From Nostoc commune NIES-4072 (lineage in GTDB: Bacteria > Cyanobacteriota > Cyanobacteriia > Cyanobacteriales > Nostocaceae): a stretch of DNA of 64,000 nucleotides. Below, piece after piece: positions 54,611-63,306 of the stretch; positions within the stretch are counted from its first letter, which is position 1, and every line of letters begins with the position of its first letter. Position numbers and translations under genes: made by a program. The stretch covers positions 5,700,516-5,764,515 of the forward strand of contig NZ_BDUD01000001.1 of NCBI RefSeq assembly GCF_003113895.1, written 5' to 3'. Below the pieces are notes generated by a model. That model was not told the origin of the DNA and did not search any database. It was given only the letters and a program-made list of their open reading frames with translations.

Positions 54611-55477
54611 TCAAATCGTTCCTTTGAATAAACCTTTAGGACGAATGAGCAGCACCAAAATCATGATCAACAGCGCTACACCTTGTTTGTACTGTGAACC
54701 CAGCCAAGGGGTGCTAATTTCTTGAACGATGCCAATGATAAAAGCTGCTGCGATCGCACCGTAAGGGTTGCCAATCCCACCAAGAATTACTGAAGCAAAT
54801 AATGGTAAAATTAAAAACCATCCCATATTCGGGCGCACGGCTGTAATCAATCCATACATACTGCCGCCCAAGGATGTAAGACTGCCAGCAATTACCCAAG
54901 TCCATAAAATTACTCGGTCAACATTGATACCTGAAACCCTAGCTAAGTCCAGATCGTCAGCAACTGCTCGCATCGCTTTACCAATTTTGGTATTTTGCAG
55001 CAGGTAATGCAGTGCCAAAATTGCTAACACCGCCAAACCCAAGACCAATAATTGATTTTGCGGCACCTTTAAACCCGCAATGTCTAAAGCTGGCGTAACA
55101 GGTAAATTATAATTTTGGTTCTTGCCACCCCATATAAAAATAATGCCGTTGCGAAGAAATAAGGCAAGTCCGATAGAAATAATAATCAGCGTAGTGGAAG
55201 TAGCACGAATAGAGCGCATCTTTGACCACAGTAACTTTTCTGATAACAGCATTGCTGCGACTGTTCCCACCGCCGCTAGGATCATCGATAGCCAAATATT
55301 GACTCCAATAGTGTTTATCAGCCAGGTTAGATAGGCTCCAAGAGTGAGAAAATCACCATGAGCAAAGTTAGATAGCCGTAAAATTCCGTAGGTAAGAGTG
55401 AGTCCGACTGCTGCTAGAGCAATAATGCTCCCCACTGCAATTCCATTAACGATTAATTGGAAGAATTGTGTATCCAT
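54611..55477 (-). CDS. natD: ABC transporter permease, LivH/NatD-like
   Basis: 288 residues, about eight membrane segments. LivH motifs: GIAVGSIIALAAVGLTLTYGILRLSNFAHGDFLTLGAY (about 10-47), RAVADDLDLARVSGINVDRVI coupling loop (about 190-210), SLGGSMYGL and ILGGIGNPYGAIAAAFIIGIVQE. It should pair with the LivM-type permease at 667-1800 and its ATPase. The dispersed arrangement, single permease genes far apart, is as known for the neutral amino-acid (N-I, Nat) system of cyanobacteria. Confidence 0.88.
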   Translation of the reverse strand: MDTQFFQLIVNGIAVGSIIALAAVGLTLTYGILRLSNFAHGDFLTLGAYLTWLINTIGVNIWLSMILAAVGTVAAMLLSEKLLWSKMRSIRATSTTLIIISIGLALFLRNGIIFIWGGKNQNYNLPVTPALDIAGLKVPQNQLLVLGLAVLAILALHYLLQNTKIGKAMRAVADDLDLARVSGINVDRVILWTWVIAGSLTSLGGSMYGLITAVRPNMGWFLILPLFASVILGGIGNPYGAIAAAFIIGIVQEISTPWLGSQYKQGVALLIMILVLLIRPKGLFKGTI

Positions 55478-55555
55478 AAGCCTTCAGTTGCTTTAAAAAA
55501 TTTTACGTCAGTGGTTCGTATAATAATTTTTTTAGAAGAGATGCTAAATTTAACA

Positions 55556-55600
55556 TCATAAGTTATGGTTTATAACAACATAAGTTATGGTTTATAAATA
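55556..55600. repeat. tandem duplication of CATAAGTTATGGTTTATAA
   Basis: Two copies of a 19-bp unit lie 24 bp apart start to start, between the divergent natD and hybrid kinase genes. They could be twin operator sites or a simple duplication. Confidence 0.7.
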
Positions 55601-55682
55601 AAACATAATTGTCAGTTAATATACATAGAATCCTCTTCGGATTCTTATGCGAAGCTAAACTAGTTCAACGGTCTAGTTGACC

Positions 55683-57515
55683 ATGCAGCAGTACTCAAGC
55701 TTACCAGACCATAACTCACAGATAGATGTAAGGCCAAAACCTTTGACAACAATTGAGCAACTTCGCGCCAAGTTGTGGCTGGAGAGCAGCTTGAACCAGT
55801 TGCAAGGTCGCCTTAATGATTGCCTGCTTTCTGCTTGTAAAACAGTCCCACAGGCAAGAGCCGCAGAAACAAAAATTCTCCAAACTGTTGTCAACGAGAT
55901 TAGCAGTGCTGTGAACAACAGCAATTTGGCGGTTACAGATTGTGCCGTAGGCATAGCTTTGTTTGAACCACAAGCAACTGTTGCCACAGTTTGCTATGTT
56001 TCATCTTCTCTATCCCCGAACTCACAACCTTTATTTCTAGAATTGCTGACAACAGAAAAAAAGCTGCTGTTGAGATTGCAAGAGGTCATAGAACTCGAAG
56101 ATTTGCAGCAGCTTGAAAATCAACAACCACCCAGCGCTTGGCGGTTAGCTGATGATTCTGGCAACGTCATGGGTTGGCTAATTCTCGCCACCGCACCCCT
56201 AAACTCTGCTCGTGATTCGCTGATAAAATCACTTGCTCAACTCAGATCAAAATTGATGGCAAGGTCTGCCAAGCGTTGTACAACAGCCTTGGTACAACTT
56301 AGACACATTTTATCTTGGCAGCAACGCTATCAACAGTTAAGTAACTCTAATCAAGAATTGGAGCGCACCAATCAACTCAAAAATCAGTTTTTAGCAAATA
56401 CCAGCCACGAAATTCGTACACCGCTTAGTTCTATTATTGGGTTTACCCACCTGCTTTTAGCCCAAGGGTACGAACCAACTAAAGAACGCCAGCAAGAGTA
56501 TTTAAATATTATTCAGTCTAGCGGCAAGCACTTACTAGCTCTGATTAATGATATTTTGGATCTCTCTAAAATTGAAGCAAATCAGCTGGAGGTGCAATGG
56601 GAAACAATTGATGTGCCAATGCTATGTAGTAATGTTTTCGCATTGGTGAAAGAGAAAGCCGCTAATAAGGGTTTGAAACTCCGTTTAAAACTTGACCCCA
56701 ATATCACAACCCTAGTAGCTGACCCCTTGCGACTCAAGCAAATGCTGTTGAATTTACTCTTCAATGCCCTAAAATTCACCAGCCAAGGAAGTGTTGGCTT
56801 AGAGGTTGTTCCCAAAGGTCTATTTGTGTATTTTACAGTTTGGGATACTGGCACTGGCATTTCCCAAGAAGACCAAGCTCAACTGTTTGAACCCTATTTC
56901 CAAATTGCCAAGGCTGTTGCTGGTGGTGAAGGTACTGGTTTGGGTTTAGCAGTAACTCAAAAACTCGCCCAAATTCATGGTGGTTCTGTGAAAGTGGAAT
57001 CTGAAGTAAATTGCGGTTCCCGTTTTACCCTTGTACTTCCCTTTAAGCAAGATGAGGGAGCAGGGGAAGCAGGGGAAGCAGGGGAAGAAAAATACTCCTT
57101 ATCTCCTTTGCCTTTTACCACTAATTCTTCTGTAGATATTTTGCTGGTCGAAAATGACTTACCCAACGCTCATTTGATGCAAATTTATCTATGTAAATTG
57201 GGATATCAGGTGACTTGGGTTAAGAATGCTGCCGAGATGTGGGAAACTTTACCACAGTTAGACCCAGTGGTGATTTTGATGGATGTTCATCTAGCAGATG
57301 GGAATGGTCTGAAGTTGGTACAGCAGCTGCGAGAAAATCAGCAATATCGGGCGATTCCGGTAATTGTTCAAACAGCAATGGCAATGAAAGGCGATCGCGA
57401 AACTTGTCTAGCAGCTGGAGTAAATGACTATATTTCTAAACCAATTGATTTACCACTTTTAGCCAGTCTGATAGCTAAATACAGCAAACCGCCAACTAAG
57501 GTTGATGGGGAGTAG
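55683..57515 (+). CDS. hybrid histidine kinase (GAF-like, HisKA, HATPase, receiver)
   Basis: 610 residues from ATG 55683 (a TTG two codons earlier also fits). N-terminal about 200 residues form a weak GAF-like sensor. H-box FLANTSHEIRTPLSSIIGF (about 237-255), N-box LNLLFNALKFTSQG, G-boxes WDTGTGIS and GEGTGLGLAVTQ, then a C-terminal receiver with ILLVENDLPN, MDVHLADGNGLK phosphoacceptor and YISKPIDLP. No membrane segment, so cytoplasmic. Residues about 457-470 (DEGAGEAGEAGEE) come from GGGGAAGCA repeat DNA between kinase and receiver. Confidence 0.92.
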   Translation: MQQYSSLPDHNSQIDVRPKPLTTIEQLRAKLWLESSLNQLQGRLNDCLLSACKTVPQARAAETKILQTVVNEISSAVNNSNLAVTDCAVGIALFEPQATVATVCYVSSSLSPNSQPLFLELLTTEKKLLLRLQEVIELEDLQQLENQQPPSAWRLADDSGNVMGWLILATAPLNSARDSLIKSLAQLRSKLMARSAKRCTTALVQLRHILSWQQRYQQLSNSNQELERTNQLKNQFLANTSHEIRTPLSSIIGFTHLLLAQGYEPTKERQQEYLNIIQSSGKHLLALINDILDLSKIEANQLEVQWETIDVPMLCSNVFALVKEKAANKGLKLRLKLDPNITTLVADPLRLKQMLLNLLFNALKFTSQGSVGLEVVPKGLFVYFTVWDTGTGISQEDQAQLFEPYFQIAKAVAGGEGTGLGLAVTQKLAQIHGGSVKVESEVNCGSRFTLVLPFKQDEGAGEAGEAGEEKYSLSPLPFTTNSSVDILLVENDLPNAHLMQIYLCKLGYQVTWVKNAAEMWETLPQLDPVVILMDVHLADGNGLKLVQQLRENQQYRAIPVIVQTAMAMKGDRETCLAAGVNDYISKPIDLPLLASLIAKYSKPPTKVDGE

Positions 57516-57600
57516 GGAGTGGGGAGTCGGGAGTCGGGGCAGGGGGCAAGAGGGGGAAAATAAAAAATTAGCTCTTATCCCCTCTGCTCCCTACTCCCTG
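57508..57600. repeat. short tandem repeats (GGGGAGT, GGAGTCG, CTCCCTACTCCCTGCC)
   Basis: GGGAGTAGGGAGTGGGGAGTCGGG begins in the last codon of the hybrid kinase gene, and the complementary form CTGCTCCCTACTCCCTGCCC appears at about 57583-57602. Confidence 0.85.
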
Positions 57601-57603
57601 CCC

Positions 57604-57709
57604 CAATACTTCTCGGCTTTTGCATTTTTAACTCGGAATCGGGTTTGGGGTAAAGGTTTTTTCTTTCCCTTTTCCCTTTCCCCTTTTCCCCAAAACCTTA
57701 GAAGTATTG
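57604..57709 (-). mobile_element. CAATACT-family MITE-like element, copy 2 (106 bp, inverted)
   Basis: Ends CAATACTTCTCGG and AAGAAGTATTG-type inverted repeat (57604 and 57709). Read in reverse it gives CAATACTTCTAAGGTTTTGG, then GGGAAAAGGGAAAGAAAAAA, CCTTTACCCC and CCGAGTTAAAAATGC, parallel to copy 1 along its whole length. Confidence 0.82.
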
Positions 57710-57801
57710 CTCCCTGCCCCTGTGCCTCTTTCCCATCCCCCATTAAGTAATGACTACAATGGAATTTGTTGGGTGCTATCGGGTTTGGGCAGGACTGGTA
57801 A

Positions 57802-58632
57802 ATGATGCTGACAGAAAAATTTGAGCAATTAAAAGCCTTATTTCAAGAAATGGAGCAGGCATTGATTGCCTACTCTGGGGGCGTTGATAGTACTTTGGTT
57901 GCCAAAATTGCTTATGATGCGTTGGGCGATCGCGCTTTGGCTGTGACGGCTGTTTCTCCTTCACTTTTACCAGAAGAGTTAGAAGATGCCAAAATTCAAG
58001 CCGCAACTATTGGGATTGGGCATAAAATCGTCCAGACTCACGAGATGGAAAATCCCAATTACACTTCTAACCCGGTTAACCGTTGTTATTTTTGCAAAAG
58101 TGAATTACACGACACTCTCAAACCTTTAGCTTTAGAGTTAGGTTATCCCTACGTGGTGGATGGGGTAAATGCTGATGATTTGCATGATTATCGCCCAGGA
58201 ATTCAGGCGGCGAAAGAAAGAGGGGCGCGATCGCCTTTAGCAGAAGTTGGTCTTACCAAGGTTGAAGTTAGACAACTTTCGCAACAACTCGGTTTACCTT
58301 GGTGGGATAAACCCGCTCAACCTTGCCTCAGTTCCCGCTTTCCTTATGGTGAAGAGATTACTGTAGCTAAGTTACAACGAGTTGGTAGAGCAGAAATTTT
58401 ATTAAGAAAGCTAGGTTGGCAGAATTTGCGCGTGCGATCGGAAGGAGATACAGCCCGCATTGAATTACCACCAGAACAAATTAAAGAGTTTGTGTTAACT
58501 ACGGATCTACAGAAAGTAGTTTCTGCATTTCAAGATTTCGGATTTCTTTACGTAACTCTGGATTTAGAAGGTTATCGTAGCGGTAAGTTAAATCAGGTTT
58601 TGAATCGGGAAGCCTTGAGCGTTAAACTATAG
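57802..58632 (+). CDS. larE: LarE-type ATP-dependent sacrificial sulfur transferase
   Basis: 276 residues, PP-loop ATPase: ALIAYSGGVDSTLVAKIAYD (about 19-38), the sacrificial-cysteine region NPVNRCYFCKSELHD, VVDGVNADDLHDYRPGIQAAKERGARSPLAEVGLTK, KPAQPCLSSRFPYGEEIT, and a C-terminal VRVRSEGDTARIELPPE-like domain. In lactobacilli LarE supplies sulfur to the nickel-pincer cofactor. In cyanobacteria the client enzyme is usually unclear, and no larB or larC lies here. GTT-less ATG ATG start at 57802 chosen; the second ATG is equally possible. Confidence 0.9.
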   Translation: MMLTEKFEQLKALFQEMEQALIAYSGGVDSTLVAKIAYDALGDRALAVTAVSPSLLPEELEDAKIQAATIGIGHKIVQTHEMENPNYTSNPVNRCYFCKSELHDTLKPLALELGYPYVVDGVNADDLHDYRPGIQAAKERGARSPLAEVGLTKVEVRQLSQQLGLPWWDKPAQPCLSSRFPYGEEITVAKLQRVGRAEILLRKLGWQNLRVRSEGDTARIELPPEQIKEFVLTTDLQKVVSAFQDFGFLYVTLDLEGYRSGKLNQVLNREALSVKL

Positions 58633-58918
58633 CATTTTCCTGGACTGTAGACACGGTTGTGCTGTTTTCACCTACCTCACTTGTCTTCGCCAACTGCATC
58701 AGTGTCTCATACCAATCTGTAATCGGCAGATCGGCAGGTGCTGTTAGCTCCTTGATATCGCGGATGGGAAAAGTGGGAATTCCATTAGGAAGAGGCTCAT
58801 TGGATTTTGGGAAACTTAATCCTCCTTTGAACTGTTCTAGTTCTTTTAGTTCTTCTGGGGTTAGATCCATAAACAATTCGTCGCCTTGAATCTTTTGCAC
58901 TTCCAGGCGGTTTTCCAT
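58622..58918 (-). CDS. hypothetical acidic protein
   Basis: 98 residues: ENRLEVQKIQGDELFMDLTPEELKELEQFKGG then a Pro-rich central part (SNEPLPNGIPTFPIRD) and DWYETLMQLAKTS. Acidic with one helix; no known motif. Convergent with larE, and the 3' ends overlap by 11 nt. The DLTPEELKELEQFKGG helix is faintly reminiscent of leader peptides, but there is no modification enzyme nearby. Confidence 0.5.
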   Translation of the reverse strand: MENRLEVQKIQGDELFMDLTPEELKELEQFKGGLSFPKSNEPLPNGIPTFPIRDIKELTAPADLPITDWYETLMQLAKTSEVGENSTTVSTVQENAIV

Positions 58919-59247
58919 TAGGAGTTACGCAAAAATTGCTAAAAAGCTTAATTTCTCGAACCGCCAAGACGCCAAGAGCGCCGAGAATTCGTAGAGTGTG
59001 CGTAAGTCCTATCCATGATATTCTCCTTTGTTTTTACACTAAGTGCGTAGGCACAGCCCGTCGTAGAAATCACTGATTTCTATAAGCGATCTGCATACGT
59101 TTAATTTCATTCCCCTTTGAAGAACTTATGCAAATTTACTATTTAAATTACAAATATTTATGTTAATAGGCACTATTTGGTAGCCTGTCTACGCAATTCC
59201 ACAACTTATGATGATGCGATCGCTCCAAGTGTTCGCAAAGCGATCGC
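58918..59247. other. intergenic region with palindromic element
   Basis: About 330 bp. AGGAGTTACGCA (58920-58931) and TGCGTAAGTCCT (58999-59010) bound a roughly 91-bp element. Then come GTGCGTAGGCACAGCCCGTCG (about 59043-59064) and AT-rich sequence with two GCGATCGC octamers. No gene seen. Confidence 0.6.
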
Positions 59248-60303
59248 TCATTTCTCACGCTGAGTTAGCTTGTATTCTATCTGTTGTAGTGCCAATCGCC
59301 ACACATCATAACCCTCTTGAGATAGGTGCAAACCATCTGTGGTCAACTCTGGGCGCAAATTGCCTTCCATATCCGTAAACCAGCTATAAATATTTAGATA
59401 ATTAGCACCTTCTTGTTTAGAAATCTGGGTTAGTTGTGTGTTGATGTGACGAATGCGACTATTGGAAAGTTTTGCTAGGCGAGTAGGCAGAATTGATTGG
59501 ACAATGATTTGAGTTTTTGGGTGAGCCTGCCGTAAGCGACGGACAATTCGGCGATAGTTACGCAAAATTGTGTCATCACTAGCGCCTTTTCGTAAGTCGT
59601 TAATCCCAGCCATGACGTAAATCACATCTGGCCGGGTTGCCGAAAATGCCCCTAATCTTTTTAAGACGCCACTGGAAGTATCTCCAGATATGCCTTGATT
59701 CAGCCATAATTTACCAGCAGGCAGTTTTTCTCTAGGAAACCACATGCTCAAAGAATCGCCAACTAAGATACTTAGATGATTTGTACCTTGACCTTGAGCG
59801 ATCGCTCTAGCTTCTAAAGCTAATAAACTTTTCCAGTCATCATAAGTTAATTGACGTTTCTTGATCGACTCCCACAATGATTGCAAATTATCACTATCTA
59901 TGCGCGTATAAATCTGACCTGTTTTCAGAGCCGCCAATCTTTGGTAGTAAAGTTGATTCCCAGATGTCAATGAGAGACCAGTTGTTTGGGGGCTGGGGTT
60001 GAGTGATGACTCTGTTGGAGCTGGTAATTCCTGACTACTTATTTCTGGTAAACTCTTAATGTTTTTCTCACCTGCTGTTGGCTGCAAACTTTTTAAGGGT
60101 TGGAACGCTTGGCTGCTGAGTTCTGGTAAGGAGATATCAACGCTATTGATAATTTTTGTACTGACTATTGCCGGAGAACTCTGTTTTAAATCCCACAGGG
60201 ATCTAGAATTTGCTGGCAAGATAATCGACAAATGTGGAAGAGCCAATGCTGGTATTGCTAATACTGTTAACAAGCCTGCTGTCAACAGATAAGGGTCCCT
60301 CAT
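59248..60303 (-). CDS. SGNH/GDSL hydrolase, exported
   Basis: 351 residues. Hydrophobic N-terminus (LLTVLAIPALALPHLSII) suggests export or anchoring. A Ser/Pro-rich spacer runs to about 110, then the SGNH domain: block I ILVGDSLSMW (about 180-189, catalytic Ser), LNQGISGDTSSGVL, block III VMAGINDLRKG and block V DGLHLSQEGY (Asp and His). Esterase or acyl-hydrolase on a periplasmic or cell-wall substrate; substrate unknown. Single gene. Confidence 0.87.
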   Translation of the reverse strand: MRDPYLLTAGLLTVLAIPALALPHLSIILPANSRSLWDLKQSSPAIVSTKIINSVDISLPELSSQAFQPLKSLQPTAGEKNIKSLPEISSQELPAPTESSLNPSPQTTGLSLTSGNQLYYQRLAALKTGQIYTRIDSDNLQSLWESIKKRQLTYDDWKSLLALEARAIAQGQGTNHLSILVGDSLSMWFPREKLPAGKLWLNQGISGDTSSGVLKRLGAFSATRPDVIYVMAGINDLRKGASDDTILRNYRRIVRRLRQAHPKTQIIVQSILPTRLAKLSNSRIRHINTQLTQISKQEGANYLNIYSWFTDMEGNLRPELTTDGLHLSQEGYDVWRLALQQIEYKLTQREK

Positions 60304-61198
60304 CGCTTTGTCTCTCCTCTACTCACTACTTTTCCATCTCACAGCATTAGTTGCCTGTATTCAGGAAAATTTTACTTCGGTTAAGTTATTATTCTTATTT
60401 AAACTGTATAGTTCTGTAAAGCCTATTAACGAGATTATATTTGGAATTCACGATCTCTTTAAATTACGGTTTTCCTGGTGGTATACAAATTTTATTTGTC
60501 AGGATAGTTGTACTGAAAACCCTATTTTCACAAACCGACTATTTTTTATAACTCAGCTGCCACAAATATTGCAAGTGTGTAAAAACTCAGCAATTAGTAG
60601 GTTGTTTTTGAGTATCTCAGGACAGAGGTTTTGGCTTTTGCCGTTGCTAACATAATAAATAACCATTTGATTTCAGGTTTCAAAATGTCAGTCAATTGTG
60701 GCGATCGCATTTAGCTTTTTAATTTCTCAGATGGAATTGAGTGTTGCAAATGCGTCAGTTCTCAAATATGGAATTAGTTAGATTAAAGATTCATAACTAG
60801 TATCAGACAAGGATCGACACTTAAAGAAGTTTTTGAGCATTTTAGGTAATTTACAGCACAGTTAGAAGTTATGCCCGTAGACCCTCAATCAAAAAGATTT
60901 AGGATAACTTTAGAGCTATCTAGAACACTGTTAGACACTATACCCGTTATTCTGGGATAAGAAAAGTTAAGTTTATTTTCATGCAAAACTAGGCTCTTAC
61001 CTTTAATGTCATAATTGGGGTTTTAATATAAATTGTCCAGTTGTAGGACAGTGCCCTGCACTTAGAAGGTTATTCTCTACATACCTAATTTCAACTTAAT
61101 GTTTACTTATTGAAGTATGAGTTGAAACACATTTAAATTAAGTTTTAACTAGAGAAAATAACTTCATGGGAGGTGGTAAGATTTAGGCTTAATCATTA
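60304..61198. other. long intergenic region
   Basis: 895 bp. A 29-codon frame at 60871-60960 (MPVDPQSKRFRITLELSRTLLD) resembles the start of a ribbon-helix-helix protein that stops early; it may be a remnant. A 115-codon open frame at 60308-60655 has no family-like features. GGGAGGT at about 61170 is 25-30 nt before the next gene. Confidence 0.45.
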
Positions 61199-61411
61199 AT
61201 GTTTTCCTTTTATTCCGTGGCTAGAGCTAGTACAGCGATTGGTGTGAGTCCCATTATTAAAGAGATTGTGCAAAAACAGGCACATTCGACACGTTTGACC
61301 CTGAAAGAAGTTATTCTCATGGGGATGTTAGCAATTGACAAACTAGATGATCAAGGTCGTCAAGAGTTAGCAGATCAAGTTCATCAAATGCAAGTGAATG
61401 GAGAAATTTAA
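61199..61411 (+). CDS. small helical protein, unknown function
   Basis: 70 residues: VSPIIKEIVQKQAHSTRLTLKEVILMGMLAIDKLDDQGRQELADQVHQMQ, predicted as two or three helices. Reminiscent of short RHH or antitoxin-like proteins but without a clear first strand. ATG 61199; a shorter start is possible. Convergent with the methyltransferase gene; the intervening gap is 55 bp. Confidence 0.5.
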   Translation: MFSFYSVARASTAIGVSPIIKEIVQKQAHSTRLTLKEVILMGMLAIDKLDDQGRQELADQVHQMQVNGEI

Positions 61412-61466
61412 GTAGTTATGAGTTATAGATTTTAACTGCTCAGTCCTGAATATTTACTTAATATCT

Positions 61467-62372
61467 TTATTGAGTAAAACGATAACGGCTTCCCATTACA
61501 TAATCCTCGTTAATTTCAAAAGATATCCATCGACGTTGCAGAGTTTCAGCCACAAACCCGCTTGTGTTAGAACCTGCAAATGGATCTAAAACCATATCAC
61601 CTTCATCAGTTAAGAATTTGATGAAGAACTCGGCGAACCCTTGAGGAAAACGTGCTGGATGGGGTCTAATTTCTGCTGATTTACAGCGTCGTAAATAAGC
61701 ACTATTCGATTCAGTATTAGCAATTTCTAGTATATTTGGCGGAATTGCACCTTGGTTATCCTTTTGGAATTTATCCGAAATATCATGTCCACTAGGACGT
61801 ATTTTAGCCTTATAGCCATTTTTGAGTAATTGTTTCATACTTTGGCTATAGGGCTTTAAAACTTTTCTGTTATCTGCTTTAGGATTCGGTGTCTTAGACA
61901 ACCACCAAACTGTATTTACAGAATCTTTCACACGAATCCGCCTGATTGTTACCCACTCAGCAGGGGTTGGCAGTCGAGCCGGATTATAGTGGTAGAATTC
62001 TTGAGCAAGAAATAAACCTACTTCTTTGCATAATCTAACTAAAAGTTCGTATTGATAGATACTCCGCACGGGATTACCAGGAAGGTAAGCGCCACCTAAA
62101 TCTAGTACGAATGAGCCATTATCTGCCAGTACTCTTTTAAATTCATACGCAAATGGTAAGAACCACTCAATATATTTTTCAGAAGTTTCGTTACCGTATT
62201 CTTTTTTTCTTGTTAAAGCAAATGGAGGTGATGTGATAATTAAATTAATACTATTATCGTCAATGAATTTAATAAGTTTAAGGCTATCACCTAAATATGC
62301 TGTTCCGTTCTGCTGGGTATAATAGGGATTAAAAATTATTTCTTTTGATGACGTTATTGATTCTTCTTGCAA
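61467..62372 (-). CDS. DNA methyltransferase (amino type, TSPP motif)
   Basis: 301 residues. Catalytic motif IV NLIITSPPFALTRKKEYG (about 46-63) precedes the SAM-binding motif I region VLDPFAGSNTSGFVAETLQRRWISFEINEDY (about 263-293), the beta-class order. TSPP is typical of N4-cytosine enzymes, also seen in some N6-adenine ones. A short recognition region (about 120-235) includes PARLPTPAEWVTIRRIRVKD. No restriction endonuclease gene adjoins, so it looks solitary. Recognition site unknown. Confidence 0.88.
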   Translation of the reverse strand: MQEESITSSKEIIFNPYYTQQNGTAYLGDSLKLIKFIDDNSINLIITSPPFALTRKKEYGNETSEKYIEWFLPFAYEFKRVLADNGSFVLDLGGAYLPGNPVRSIYQYELLVRLCKEVGLFLAQEFYHYNPARLPTPAEWVTIRRIRVKDSVNTVWWLSKTPNPKADNRKVLKPYSQSMKQLLKNGYKAKIRPSGHDISDKFQKDNQGAIPPNILEIANTESNSAYLRRCKSAEIRPHPARFPQGFAEFFIKFLTDEGDMVLDPFAGSNTSGFVAETLQRRWISFEINEDYVMGSRYRFTQ

Positions 62373-62521
62373 GAGTTATAAAATTATCTCGTTTTTTATA
62401 GTTATAGCTTGTTTTGATATTGTCTGGATATTTTATTTTAAAAGTGATTTTTTTAACGCAGAGGAACACGAGGGAAGCGCAAAGTAACGCAGAGGGGTAT
62501 ATTAACTTTGTATCCATGCTA

Positions 62522-63135
<614 letters not shown>

Positions 63136-63242
63136 TTAAGTTTAATTTTAGGCCCTCACTATTTTAGTTTACATCCTTTTAAATTTTTACTTGCTTATAT
63201 GCTCGTAGCCATTTTAAAGACCAACAGTCATTAATGAATGAG

Positions 63243-63279
63243 TAAAAAAATCCCCCACCTTGCGGCAGGGGATTTTTAT
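63243..63279 (-). terminator. intrinsic terminator after psaB
   Basis: On the reverse strand AATCCCCTGCC pairs with GGTGGGGGATT around a short CGCAA loop, followed by a run of seven T (63250-63244). It lies about 30 nt after the psaB stop. Confidence 0.85.
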
Positions 63280-63306
63280 TACTTACCTACAAAACTAGTA
63301 GCTGAA

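Noticed and set aside
60308..60655. 115-codon open frame after the SGNH hydrolase gene
   Set aside because: AT-rich, hydrophobic by composition, no family-like pattern; lies in the promoter region of the divergent gene.
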